64,000 nt of DNA. Source: Desulforamulus ruminis DSM 2154. GTDB lineage: Bacteria > Bacillota > Desulfotomaculia > Desulfotomaculales > Desulfotomaculaceae. Below, one piece after another: positions 53,958 through 62,682 of this stretch. The stretch is from the NCBI RefSeq assembly GCF_000215085.1, contig NC_015589.1:434001-498000 (forward strand), given 5' to 3'. How positions within the stretch are numbered: the stretch's first letter is position 1; each line of letters begins with the position of its first letter. The position numbers and the translations under genes were made by a program. Under the pieces are notes generated by a model. It was not told the origin of the DNA. It did not search any database and saw nothing but the letters and a program-made list of their open reading frames with translations.

Positions 53958-55460
53958 CTAGCCTTTATTTTGGACGGGCAAAAAGACCGTCATTTTTGTG
54001 CCTTGATTAATTTGGCTTTCCACCTCAATGGTTCCTCTGTGCTGAAGGATAATCCACCTGGCGATGGATAATCCTAAGCCGGTTCCGCCGGTCTGTTTGG
54101 TCCGGGATTTATCCGCTCGATAAAAGCGATTAAAGATGTACGGTAAATCCTCTTTGGAAATGCCGATGCCCGTATCTGTAATGGTAATGACAGCTTGAGA
54201 CTTTTGGGAAAAATAATCAATAATGATTTTTCCACCCTTAGGAGTGTATTTTATACTATTGTCGATAAGGCTTCGCAAAGCCTCTTTGAGCAGCTTGCGA
54301 TCCGCAAAGATAATCATGTTTTCATTGCGCCAGTTTATAATTTCATGGGCAGGATCGATCAGCCTGGTTTCTTTTATAATTTCCTCCATTAATTCCTGGA
54401 TGGAAAAGGATTCTTTATCTATTTTCTGGGTCGCTTTATCCCCTCTGGCTAAAAACAAAAGCTTTTCGATTAAATCCTTCATGTTCTCGGATTCTGTTTT
54501 AATGGATGTGATGGATTCCTCCAGTACCGAGGGATCATTTTTGCCCCAGCGGTCCAATAAATTGGCATACCCCTGAATAACCGCAATGGGCGTTCTTAAC
54601 TCATGGGAAGCGTCTGAGACAAATTGATTCTGTTGTTCATAGGAAAGCTGGATTCTGTCAAGCATGCTGTTAAAGGTCTTGGCCAAATCCTTGAGTTCGT
54701 CCTGAGAACCGCCAACATCCAGCCGGGTATCCAAAGCATTGATGGTTATATTATTAACGGTATTGGTCATTTTTGCCACCGGAAGAAGCATTTTTTTACT
54801 GGCTCTGGAGCCAATTACGATAACAATAATAATCATCACCATGGTTAGGCTGAAAAGAGCAGCCATCAGAAGCCCCACATTAAAAGTTTCTCTTGCTAAG
54901 GGGTTGGTGATTTGAATATAAACCGTATTTGAGTTCCAAATTACTGGATCGTTTAAAACCATTGTCAAGGGAGAGGTGGATTTGCCATAAGGAGTTGGTG
55001 TGGTATTGAATACAAAAAAACGGTTATCCTTTTGCTCATAAAAAACCGGAGATGTTTCTTCAGTAGTATAGATCACTTCCTTCTTTTCGGTAAACAGGGT
55101 GATCTCGATACCATCCAATCTCGACAACTGTTCAATATTCCTGGCGGGGAGTTCCGTATTATCTTTTAAAAGCGATGAAATGATTTCAAAATCCTTTACC
55201 AAGTCTTCCTGGGCATCCCGGCCAAGGTAGGCCACAAAGGCAACGCCAATACCCGCATTGAATAAAAGAAAGATGAGACCGAAAATAACGGCGTAAACGG
55301 CGGTAATTTTAAAAGAAATAGAGAAATAGAGCCTTTTAACTAACCATTGATACAATTGGCGGAGCGCCTTGGGAATCACTTTGCAAAGACTGATAAACAA
55401 TCTCAGCATAAATTTTAAAATTTTTATCAGTATTCTAAAATAAGACCCCTTATTCTTCAT
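53958..55460 (-). CDS. Membrane sensor histidine kinase
   Basis: 500 residues: basic N-terminus, membrane helices near 45-75 and 200-225, extracytoplasmic sensor between, HAMP (about 225-280), HisKA with ASHELRTPIAVI His, HATPase_c with DNSIKYTP, DTGIGISKED and GGTGLGLSIA. Resembles ArlS/CssS-type kinases. Overlaps the OmpR-type regulator by 11 bases. Signal unknown. Confidence 0.88.
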   Translation of the reverse strand: MKNKGSYFRILIKILKFMLRLFISLCKVIPKALRQLYQWLVKRLYFSISFKITAVYAVIFGLIFLLFNAGIGVAFVAYLGRDAQEDLVKDFEIISSLLKDNTELPARNIEQLSRLDGIEITLFTEKKEVIYTTEETSPVFYEQKDNRFFVFNTTPTPYGKSTSPLTMVLNDPVIWNSNTVYIQITNPLARETFNVGLLMAALFSLTMVMIIIVIVIGSRASKKMLLPVAKMTNTVNNITINALDTRLDVGGSQDELKDLAKTFNSMLDRIQLSYEQQNQFVSDASHELRTPIAVIQGYANLLDRWGKNDPSVLEESITSIKTESENMKDLIEKLLFLARGDKATQKIDKESFSIQELMEEIIKETRLIDPAHEIINWRNENMIIFADRKLLKEALRSLIDNSIKYTPKGGKIIIDYFSQKSQAVITITDTGIGISKEDLPYIFNRFYRADKSRTKQTGGTGLGLSIARWIILQHRGTIEVESQINQGTKMTVFLPVQNKG

Positions 55461-56133
55461 CCTTTAGAAGATACCCCACCCCTCGCACCGTATGAATGAC
55501 TTTTTTATGATATTTATCGTCAATCTTGCTTCTGAGGTATCTTATATAGACATCCACAATGTTGGTATCTCCTGCGTAGCCGTATCCCCATACGGCCTCA
55601 AGAAGCTTTTCCCTGGTAAGAACAATATTTTTATTTTCTAAAAAATATCTTAATAAATCAAACTCCCTTTTGGTTAACTCAATGGGTTCATGATTAAAAG
55701 TAACGGAGTATTGATCTAAATCCATTTTTAACCCATGGACTTGTAAAACAGAGCTTTTTATGGCCGGTGCTTTTCTTTTTAAGGCCACCCTGATTCTGGC
55801 CAGAAGTTCCTCAATAGCAAAAGGTTTGGTTACGTAGTCGTCAGCCCCCATGTCTAATCCCATGACCTTATCCATGGTTTCATCCTTAGCAGTGAGCAGA
55901 ATGACCGGAACTTCGGAATGTTTCCTGACTCTCCTCAATATTTCCATACCATTGATGGAGGGGAGCATAATATCCAGTAAGATAAGATCAAATTCTCCGT
56001 CAAGGGCTTTTTGCAGCCCGTCTCTGCCATTGTGGGCCTGTTCCACCTGATATCCTTCATGTTTTAGTTCTAACTCAATAAATCTTGAAAGTTTTAACTC
56101 ATCTTCAATTACCAAAATTTTTTGCCCGGTCAT
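55450..56133 (-). CDS. OmpR/PhoB-family response regulator
   Basis: 227 residues; ATG 56133 is seven bases after GGAGG, the longer frame to 56163 has no such site. Receiver with LILLDIMLPSINGM (phospho-Asp) and DYVTKPFA (Lys), then a winged helix with REKLLEAVWG and RYLRSKIDD. Partner of the kinase that follows. It could be the PhoP-like regulator for the phoA box, but cell-envelope or other stress control is equally possible. Confidence 0.88.
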   Translation of the reverse strand: MTGQKILVIEDELKLSRFIELELKHEGYQVEQAHNGRDGLQKALDGEFDLILLDIMLPSINGMEILRRVRKHSEVPVILLTAKDETMDKVMGLDMGADDYVTKPFAIEELLARIRVALKRKAPAIKSSVLQVHGLKMDLDQYSVTFNHEPIELTKREFDLLRYFLENKNIVLTREKLLEAVWGYGYAGDTNIVDVYIRYLRSKIDDKYHKKVIHTVRGVGYLLKDEE

Positions 56134-56197
56134 TCGTTTTCCTCCAAATAACAAATGAGTCATAATGTCATTATACCCAAGGAAGGGAAGGGGGATC

Positions 56198-56237
56198 TAT
56201 AAAAATAACCTACATTCATCTGTAGGTTATTTTTATA
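56198..56237. terminator. Bidirectional terminator between DUF4342 gene and two-component genes
   Basis: TATAAAAATAACCTACA and TGTAGGTTATTTTTATA pair perfectly over 17 bp around TTCATC. Confidence 0.85.
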
Positions 56238-56254
56238 GTATGGATTATTTCTTT

Positions 56255-56716
56255 TTACTGGGTTGCGGTATGGGGATCTTCCTCAACCAGCTTTTTCTTG
56301 GCGTTGTCCACTGCTTCGGAAACCTTGTGCAAGGTTTTATTCACCTTTAAGTCTTCCCCGTTTTTGCCTTCAAACTTCATTTTATGGCCCGTGACCAAAG
56401 CCAGCAGGAGCACTGGGACCGTGATATGAAAAGTAAAGACGGTAATAAGCACCGTAATGGTTACCGACAGATTGAGAACGGTCCGTTCTTTCTTTTTGAT
56501 AACAAACCGGGTATTGTTCCCTTTATTAAAAAGAGTTTTCATTTTGGACAGAAGAGTGCTTTCTTGTGGTTCCGGTTTGATTTTGTTTTGTCCTTCAAGA
56601 TACACTAAAGCTTCTAATAAATCGCCATTGCATTGAATCAGTGCCTCTCTGGCGTCTGCGTAGCTTACATTGGCTCTCCGTTTTAATTCGTCGATGTGAT
56701 CTAAATTGAATGACAT
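56255..56716 (-). CDS. DUF4342 protein with N-terminal UBA/TS-N-like domain
   Basis: 153 residues; ATG 56716 is seven bases after GGAGG. Residues about 8-45 are a UBA/TS-N-like helical domain (VSYADAREALIQCNGDLLEAL). Then a charged linker and two hydrophobic helices near 90-115. Common in Firmicutes, function unknown. It is separated from the two-component genes by a terminator. Confidence 0.78.
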   Translation of the reverse strand: MSFNLDHIDELKRRANVSYADAREALIQCNGDLLEALVYLEGQNKIKPEPQESTLLSKMKTLFNKGNNTRFVIKKKERTVLNLSVTITVLITVFTFHITVPVLLLALVTGHKMKFEGKNGEDLKVNKTLHKVSEAVDNAKKKLVEEDPHTATQ

Positions 56717-56831
56717 GTTATTCCCTCCAAGTAAATTGTTCATTTTGTTTCTACTCTTAGTATAGGAGGAGATAACTAGAGGAGAATTAACGGTAAATTA
56801 GAATTTGATTAGAAAATTGATTGTTGTATTT

Positions 56832-57986
56832 TTATTGATAGCAAATGGCTCCTGAAAACTCTATAAAAAAGGTTGTACCCTGGGGACTGGTTTCCACCTC
56901 GATAGTGGCATTATGACGGCGGGCAATACCATAACAAACCGCCAGTCCCAAACCGGTACCGTGGTCTTTGGTGGTTAAAAAAGGGGTGCCAATTTTATCT
57001 AAGATATTCTTATCAATGCCGCATCCCTGGTCTTGAACCGAGAGTACAACTTTTTCTTCCCTCATATAGGTACTGATTTTTAGAGTTTTTCCCGAAGACA
57101 TGGCCTCCAGGCCATTCTGGGATAAATTTAAAATGACCTGCCGGAGTTCCTTGGCGTTGGCCTGAATGGGCTGGATCTTCCCTTCCTCAAAGAGGAAAAA
57201 GTTGTTTTGACGATAAGCGTCTGACTGTATTAACGGGGAAATGGATTTGATCAGTTTATTTAAATCAATCATCTCCATGGTCTCGGAGCTGCTTTTAGCC
57301 ACGGATAAAAACTCCGTAATAATCAGGTTGGCCCGATCTAATTCTTCGATCATGAGCTTAAGATATTCTTTATAATCACTGCATTTCGGTTTCTGGCTAA
57401 GCATTTGTAAAAACCCCCGCACGGTGGTTAAAGGATTTCTCACTTCATGCCCAATACCGGCGGCCATCTGGCCAATAATGTTTAAACGGTCCAGTCGCTG
57501 CATTTCCTGCTCGTATCTTTTTCGGTCCCGAATGTCCCGAACAAATAAACTGGCAAATTCCCGGTTGTTCTGGTCTCGAAATACGTTAGAACTGACCTCC
57601 ACCGGGATCGGCGTGCCGTCTTTATGCACAAAACTTAGCTCGCATAAGAATTTACCGGTACAGTTCCGTTCTTCCAGAGCATGATAAGTTCTTTCGTCAT
57701 TCACCTCAATGATGCCTAACCTTCCAACCCTGCACAATTCTTCTTCGGTTTGTCCCAGCATCTTGCAGACGGCAGGGTTTGCAGCCACTACATTGCCGCT
57801 GATGTGAGTTAAAAGGATGCCGTCCATACTGCTGTTAAATAAGGATCGAAAACGTTCTTCACTTTCCCGTAACTGATCCTGGGTCTTCATGTATTGTTCA
57901 TGAACAATTTTCAGTTCATGCATTTCCCTGCGAAGCTGTGTTATTTCAGCAACAAGTTCTTCTTTTGATTTGTCACGGTCTCTCAA
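56832..57986 (-). CDS. Cytosolic PAS histidine kinase (KinA/sporulation-kinase-like)
   Basis: 384 residues from TTG 57986, with CGAGGTGA upstream. N-terminal coiled coil (about 5-45), PAS domain (about 45-165, ending VRDIRDRK), HisKA with GIGHEVRNPLTTVRGF, HATPase with NLSQNGLEAM, DQGCGIDKN and GTGLGLAVCYG. No membrane segments and no response regulator next to it, as in phosphorelay kinases feeding Spo0A. Spore-formation input is inferred, not shown. Confidence 0.85.
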   Translation of the reverse strand: MRDRDKSKEELVAEITQLRREMHELKIVHEQYMKTQDQLRESEERFRSLFNSSMDGILLTHISGNVVAANPAVCKMLGQTEEELCRVGRLGIIEVNDERTYHALEERNCTGKFLCELSFVHKDGTPIPVEVSSNVFRDQNNREFASLFVRDIRDRKRYEQEMQRLDRLNIIGQMAAGIGHEVRNPLTTVRGFLQMLSQKPKCSDYKEYLKLMIEELDRANLIITEFLSVAKSSSETMEMIDLNKLIKSISPLIQSDAYRQNNFFLFEEGKIQPIQANAKELRQVILNLSQNGLEAMSSGKTLKISTYMREEKVVLSVQDQGCGIDKNILDKIGTPFLTTKDHGTGLGLAVCYGIARRHNATIEVETSPQGTTFFIEFSGAICYQ

Positions 57987-58132
57987 GTTATCACCTCGAA
58001 CAGTTTCTATATTAGAATATTCATCATAATTAACCGTTCCCCTTTTTGAGCCACTACAAAGGACTATTTAAATTTATAAAGAAACTAAAGTACTATAAAT
58101 TTATAATGCTTAAATCAGAAGGGAAATGCGTA

Positions 58133-59881
58133 ATGATATCACGTCTCCAGCAAATCCAAGTGACGGTACAACAAATTGCCGAGGCTATATCCAGCGTACT
58201 GATGATGGATGTTACCATATTTGACCAGCATATGGTCCGAATTGCCGGTACCGGTTATCATAGGGATACCGTTGGCCAAAGGATTATTGGTTATTCTGTG
58301 GGACATCAGGTGATTGAAAAGAGAGAAGAGTATATCATTGCGGATATCAAGAGTAATGATGCCTGCCTGGTCTGTGAAAAACAATCCACCTGCATGGAGT
58401 TGGCGCAGCTTTGCTGCCCCATTCTCTTGGGAAGCGAGGTGATTGGTGTTATTAGTCTGATTGCCTTTTCCCGGGAACAGCAAATGGAGATTATTCATAA
58501 AGGGACACAACTTTTGGACTTTATTCGTAAAATGGCTGAACTGATTGCCGCTAAAACCGTTGAGAAAAGCACCGTCAACCGCTTACTTTTTTTAAAGAAT
58601 CAACTGGAAACGGTTCTTAATTTTGTGGCTGAAGGAGTTATTGCCATTGATAACGCCGCCCGGGTTATTAACATGAATTTTGCCGCGGAAAGAATGCTCA
58701 GAACCAAGTTCAATGATGTGCTGGATTTTCATATTAATGAGGTTTTTCCCGGAACACCCATCCCGGAGATCCTTCGCAACGGCAAGGAGTTTTTGGACCG
58801 GGAAGTAAAGATGTGGCGTAACGGCAGGCAGCATCACTACTTAATTAATGCCAAACCGATGCTGGTTGATGGAGTCATTCAGGGGGCTGTGGCCAGCTTC
58901 CGGCTGGTTAATGAAGGGTATCAATCCGGTTACTCTAAAGAGGCGCCGGTTGCTTTTGAAGATATTGTTGGAAACAGCAAGAACCTCGCAGCGGTAAAGG
59001 AGGAGGCAAAGAAGGCGGCTTTCGGTTTGTCTACGGTTCTCATTACCGGGGAAAGCGGGACCGGTAAAGAAATTTTTGCCCGGGCCATTCATTTTACCAG
59101 TGACCGCAGTACAGGCCCTCTGGTGGCCCTAAACTGTGCGGCCATCCCGGAAGCCCTGCTGGAAAGTGAACTCTTTGGTTATGAAGAAGGTTCATTCACC
59201 GGGGCTAAAAAGGGAGGCAAGCCGGGAAAGTTTGAGTTGGCCAATGGAGGGACGTTATTTCTGGATGAAATCGGAGACATGCCCCTTGCTTTACAGGCTA
59301 AAATGCTTCGGGTACTGCAGGAAAGGGTTGTGGAGAGGATTGGCTCCGTTAAAGTGATTCCCATTAATGTGCGTATGATCGCCGCCACCAACCGTAATTT
59401 GGAGGAAATGATTTTAGAAGGGCGCTTCAGAGAGGATTTATATTACCGGCTGAACGTTTTTCCCATTCTGTTACCGGCGCTGCGGGAGAGGAAGAGCGAT
59501 ATTATGGAACTGGCAGGATATTTTATGCAGAAACATGCCCGGGCCTATGGGAAAGACATTCAAAGTATTTCTGCGGAAGCGGAAGAAGTTTTGCTGCAGT
59601 ATAACTGGCCGGGAAATATTCGTGAACTGGAGAATGCTATGGAATGTGCGGTAATAAAAACCTTGGGATCCACGGTGGAAGTTCGCGACCTCCCGCCTAA
59701 AATTGCTGTTACCTCCCAAAGCGGAGAATCATTGCTTCAACACAGTGCCGAGAAGGAAGAGATTTTAAAAGCGCTAAAGAAATATGGCGGCAGTGTGGAG
59801 GGAAAAGCACAGGCGGCGGCCAGTTTGGGCATCAGTATAGCGACTTTGTACCGGAAGATTCGCAAATACGGATTATCCTAA
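58133..59881 (+). CDS. Sigma-54-dependent activator (GAF, PAS, AAA+, Fis)
   Basis: 582 residues from ATG 58133 (AAGGG upstream); the frame to 58046 has no ribosome site. GAF-type N-terminus (about 1-150) with a Cys group [13 protein letters not shown] and CCP that could hold Fe or an Fe-S cluster, PAS (about 170-275), AAA+ with Walker A GESGTGKE, the sigma-54 loop GSFTGA, Walker [12 protein letters not shown], and Fis HTH at the C-terminus. No receiver domain. It is separated from cdsB by a phased TTATCA array and a -24/-12 promoter. Very likely activates the next gene. Confidence 0.9.
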   Translation: MISRLQQIQVTVQQIAEAISSVLMMDVTIFDQHMVRIAGTGYHRDTVGQRIIGYSVGHQVIEKREEYIIADIKSNDACLVCEKQSTCMELAQLCCPILLGSEVIGVISLIAFSREQQMEIIHKGTQLLDFIRKMAELIAAKTVEKSTVNRLLFLKNQLETVLNFVAEGVIAIDNAARVINMNFAAERMLRTKFNDVLDFHINEVFPGTPIPEILRNGKEFLDREVKMWRNGRQHHYLINAKPMLVDGVIQGAVASFRLVNEGYQSGYSKEAPVAFEDIVGNSKNLAAVKEEAKKAAFGLSTVLITGESGTGKEIFARAIHFTSDRSTGPLVALNCAAIPEALLESELFGYEEGSFTGAKKGGKPGKFELANGGTLFLDEIGDMPLALQAKMLRVLQERVVERIGSVKVIPINVRMIAATNRNLEEMILEGRFREDLYYRLNVFPILLPALRERKSDIMELAGYFMQKHARAYGKDIQSISAEAEEVLLQYNWPGNIRELENAMECAVIKTLGSTVEVRDLPPKIAVTSQSGESLLQHSAEKEEILKALKKYGGSVEGKAQAAASLGISIATLYRKIRKYGLS

Positions 59882-59895
59882 TCGGATAAATCCAT

Positions 59896-59944
59896 TTATC
59901 ATTCCTTATCATTTTTTATCATGGTTTATCAGAGACCGTGATAA
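59896..59944 (+). promoter_or_regulatory. 10-bp phased TTATCA array, candidate enhancer
   Basis: TTATCA occurs at 59896, 59906, 59916 and 59926, exactly ten bases apart, and as TGATAA (inverse) at 59939. Located about 38-86 bases upstream of the -24 element. Fits an upstream activating sequence for the adjacent sigma-54 activator. Confidence 0.7.
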
Positions 59945-59981
59945 AGGGGCTGGATATGAGCCTTAAATAGACGGATTGCTT

Positions 59982-59996
59982 TGGTATGTTTCTTGC
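59982..59996 (+). promoter_or_regulatory. Sigma-54 (-24/-12) promoter of cdsB
   Basis: TGGTATGTTTCTTGC: GG and GC are ten bases apart as required, with TTGC at -12. Confidence 0.75.
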
Positions 59997-60022
59997 GTTT
60001 AAGGTTCTGGGGGGATGATCAT

Positions 60023-61330
60023 ATGGATTTTAATAAAATAGTTGCTTTATTAAAAACAGAGGTGCTGCCTACCATGGGATGCACCGAACCGGGGGCGGTA
60101 GCCCTCGGGGCAGCCTATGCCGCTAACGTATTGGAAGAGGGTGCCGCAGTCAGCAAGGTGAGTGTCTCCGTCAGTGCCAACATCTTTAAAAACGGGGTTG
60201 CGGTGGGGATTCCAGGGACGGGACAAACGGGGCTGCCCATTGCCGCTGCTCTGGGTGTGATTAAGAAAAACCCTGAAAAAAAATTATCGGTGTTGGCGGC
60301 CATCCAGCAGCGGGAACTGGTCCTGGCCCAAGCCATGGTGGACCACGGAATCATCCAGGTCAGCGTAGACCATGAAAAGAATAGGCTTTGGATCAAGGTC
60401 AAGGTCGAAACAGCTTCTGAATGGAGCGAGGCCATCATTCAGAATAGCCACACCAATCTCGTCAGGATTAGAAAAAACGGTAAGACCCTATATGAAAAAG
60501 ATCAGGGAAATGATGATGAGATTCAGGATAACCCTTTAAACCTGTGGTGCAAAGAGGCCAGTGTTAATGCAATGGTTGAGGCCATGGAAAGGATTCCCCT
60601 TCAGGACATTCTTTTTATCGCTGAAGGAATTGAAATGAATTTTCTAGCTGCCCAAAAGGGCATTGCCAAAAAACTTGGCCTGGGCATTGGGGCCATACTG
60701 AAGGAAATGGTTGATAACGGCACCCTGTCGGATGATATGATAAATTATGCTAAAATGCTGACGGCAGGGGCAGCGGATGCCAGAATGTCCGGGGAAAATG
60801 TTCCGGTGATGAGCAGTGCCGGCAGCGGCAACCATGGCATTACCGCCATTCTGCCTGTATATGCTGTGGCCCAAAAGACCGGTGCTGCTCCGGATAAAAT
60901 GATACGGGCGGTGGCTCTCAGTCATTTAATTACCATCTATATCAAGCTGCATACCGGAAATTTATCGGCCCTATGCGGCTGTGCGGTTGCCGCAGCCACC
61001 GGAGCCAGTGCGGCCATTACCTGGCTGTTGGGAGGAAAGGGGACGGCCATAGAGGCGGCCATGAAGAATTTAATTGCCAATCTTACGGGAATGATCTGTG
61101 ACGGGGGAAAAGTGGGTTGTGCATTAAAGCTCTCCACCGCCGCAGGAGCCGCCGTGGAGAGTTCGCTGCTGGCCCGGGGAGAGGTTGTGGTGCCGGATAC
61201 CAATGGTATTATTTTAAGTTCAATCCAGGACACCATAAAAAATCTGGGCAAAATCAGCAACCCGGGTATGGTCTTTACGGATAAAGTTATTTTAGAGGTT
61301 ATGTTAAAAAAAGAGAGATCGGTGAGTTAA
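60023..61330 (+). CDS. CdsB-type [4Fe-4S] L-cysteine desulfidase / serine dehydratase (UPF0597)
   Basis: 435 residues; ATG 60023 after GGGGGG. Cys residues in GCTEPG, CGC and GGKVGCALK are those expected for a [4Fe-4S] cluster. Conserved SGSGNHGITAI and KLHTGNLSALCG. Family members split cysteine to pyruvate, ammonia and sulfide, or act on other beta-substituted amino acids. The sigma-54 activator with a Cys cluster next to it could sense cysteine, sulfide or redox state. Confidence 0.82.
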   Translation: MDFNKIVALLKTEVLPTMGCTEPGAVALGAAYAANVLEEGAAVSKVSVSVSANIFKNGVAVGIPGTGQTGLPIAAALGVIKKNPEKKLSVLAAIQQRELVLAQAMVDHGIIQVSVDHEKNRLWIKVKVETASEWSEAIIQNSHTNLVRIRKNGKTLYEKDQGNDDEIQDNPLNLWCKEASVNAMVEAMERIPLQDILFIAEGIEMNFLAAQKGIAKKLGLGIGAILKEMVDNGTLSDDMINYAKMLTAGAADARMSGENVPVMSSAGSGNHGITAILPVYAVAQKTGAAPDKMIRAVALSHLITIYIKLHTGNLSALCGCAVAAATGASAAITWLLGGKGTAIEAAMKNLIANLTGMICDGGKVGCALKLSTAAGAAVESSLLARGEVVVPDTNGIILSSIQDTIKNLGKISNPGMVFTDKVILEVMLKKERSVS

Positions 61331-62227
61331 ATGAAAAAGATCCTGATGGTTTTGCTGTTTTTGTTTGTGACTTCCTGTTCCGGTAACCACACAGGGCAGA
61401 TTGATAGGGAGAAGGAGCAGGAAGCAAAAACAAAGGGCCGGAACCTTTCTGTGGAGAAAACCGAAAAGGCCCCCTTGATCAACGAAAAGGGGAGCACCCT
61501 TGGAGCAAGAATCAATCCTCCGGAAGGTTTTGAAAGGATTCCGGTGTCCGAGGGTTCCTTCGGGCAATATTTAAGGACCCTGCCTTTAAAGCCCCATGGT
61601 TCACAAGTAAAATACTACAATGGCCAAATGAAAACCAGGAATGTTCATGCAGCCGTATTGGATATAGATGTGGGCGACCGGGATTTACAGCAGTGTGCGG
61701 ATGCCGTAATAAGGCTAAGGGCGGAACACCTGTATGCAAGGGGATGGTATGATAAAATTCATTTTAATTTCACCAATGGATTTAAAGCCGATTATCCCAT
61801 CTGGGCCCAAGGCAATCGAATTGTGGTAGAAGAAAACAGGGCCTATTGGGTAAAGAGAGCAGAACCTTCCACTGCTTATGACAGCTTTAGAAAGTATCTT
61901 GATATGGTGTTTGCCTATGCCGGGACATTATCTTTAGCGCAAGAGATGAAAAACGTACCGTTGCAAGAGATGCAAATTGGCGATGTGTTTTTAAAAGGAG
62001 AAGGAACCGGCCATTGCGTTATTGTAATGGATATGGTTGAAAATAAAGCCACCCAGGAAAAATTGTTCCTGCTGGCACAGAGCTACATGCCGGCCCAGGA
62101 TATTCATATACTTAAAAATCCGGAGGACGAAGATTTCAGTCCCTGGTATTCCATCCGCTTCGGAGAAAAATTGATCACACCGGAGTGGAGTTTTTACCCG
62201 GACCAGTTAATGCGATTTGCGGATTAA
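61331..62227 (+). CDS. DUF4846 lipoprotein
   Basis: 298 residues; ATG 61331 directly follows the TAA of cdsB. Lipobox FVTSC (Cys near 16), a charged linker, then DUF4846 with GDRDLQQCADAV, ANGFKADYP-like and WSFYPDQLMRF. Function unknown. Same transcript as cdsB is likely, given zero spacing. Confidence 0.8.
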   Translation: MKKILMVLLFLFVTSCSGNHTGQIDREKEQEAKTKGRNLSVEKTEKAPLINEKGSTLGARINPPEGFERIPVSEGSFGQYLRTLPLKPHGSQVKYYNGQMKTRNVHAAVLDIDVGDRDLQQCADAVIRLRAEHLYARGWYDKIHFNFTNGFKADYPIWAQGNRIVVEENRAYWVKRAEPSTAYDSFRKYLDMVFAYAGTLSLAQEMKNVPLQEMQIGDVFLKGEGTGHCVIVMDMVENKATQEKLFLLAQSYMPAQDIHILKNPEDEDFSPWYSIRFGEKLITPEWSFYPDQLMRFAD

Positions 62228-62682
62228 GGCGGGAAGTTAGGAAACTACTAAAGGAACAGAACACGGATTCAACGGATGATACGGATTTGCGGATTTAAAA
62301 TACAGATGAAAAATTCGTGTAAATTCGTGCAAATCTGTAAAATCCGTGTTTCATTTTTTATTTTTTAGAAGAAGAGGGATTGTTGCAGAAAGAACATCGT
62401 TCGTTTTGCCATAATCCCTTTTCTTCATTATTAAAAAACAGGACGAAGTACGGTTATTTTTTAAGGTTAACCGTTAAAGGTAAAAAAACAACCGTTTAAG
62501 GTGGAATTATTGTTAATTAGCACGGCAAAAAGTACGATATAAAACATACAATTTAATTATAAGGCCTATTTAGTATGATACGTTGCGACACGGTTGCGAT
62601 ATCCCGATTCGGGGGGGGGTAGCAAAAAAGTTAATTAAAAATACAGATTATTTTGTGTTTTTTTAAAATGGAGGTGGAGAAA
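62228..62682 (+). promoter_or_regulatory. Intergenic region upstream of branched-chain SBP gene
   Basis: Contains the repeat copy 6 (62255), two 12-bp direct repeats ACCGTTAAAGGT (62470-62481) and ACCGTTTAAGGT (62491-62502) 21 bases apart, and a run of nine G (62611-62619). No clear promoter hexamers. Otherwise nothing recognised. Confidence 0.4.
62255..62355. repeat. Dispersed palindromic element, copy 6
   Basis: 101 bp, ends AACAGAACACGG and CCGTGTTTCATT, more diverged (arms AAATTCGTG instead of AATCCGTG). Confidence 0.75.

Noticed and set aside
12095-62355. Repeats as a possible CRISPR array
   Set aside because: Copies are far apart, palindromic and not separated by unique spacers; no cas genes.
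62585-62600. Possible -24/-12 element in front of the branched-chain SBP gene
   Set aside because: TTGC at -12 is present but the GG at -24 is absent (TGCGACACGGTTGC).
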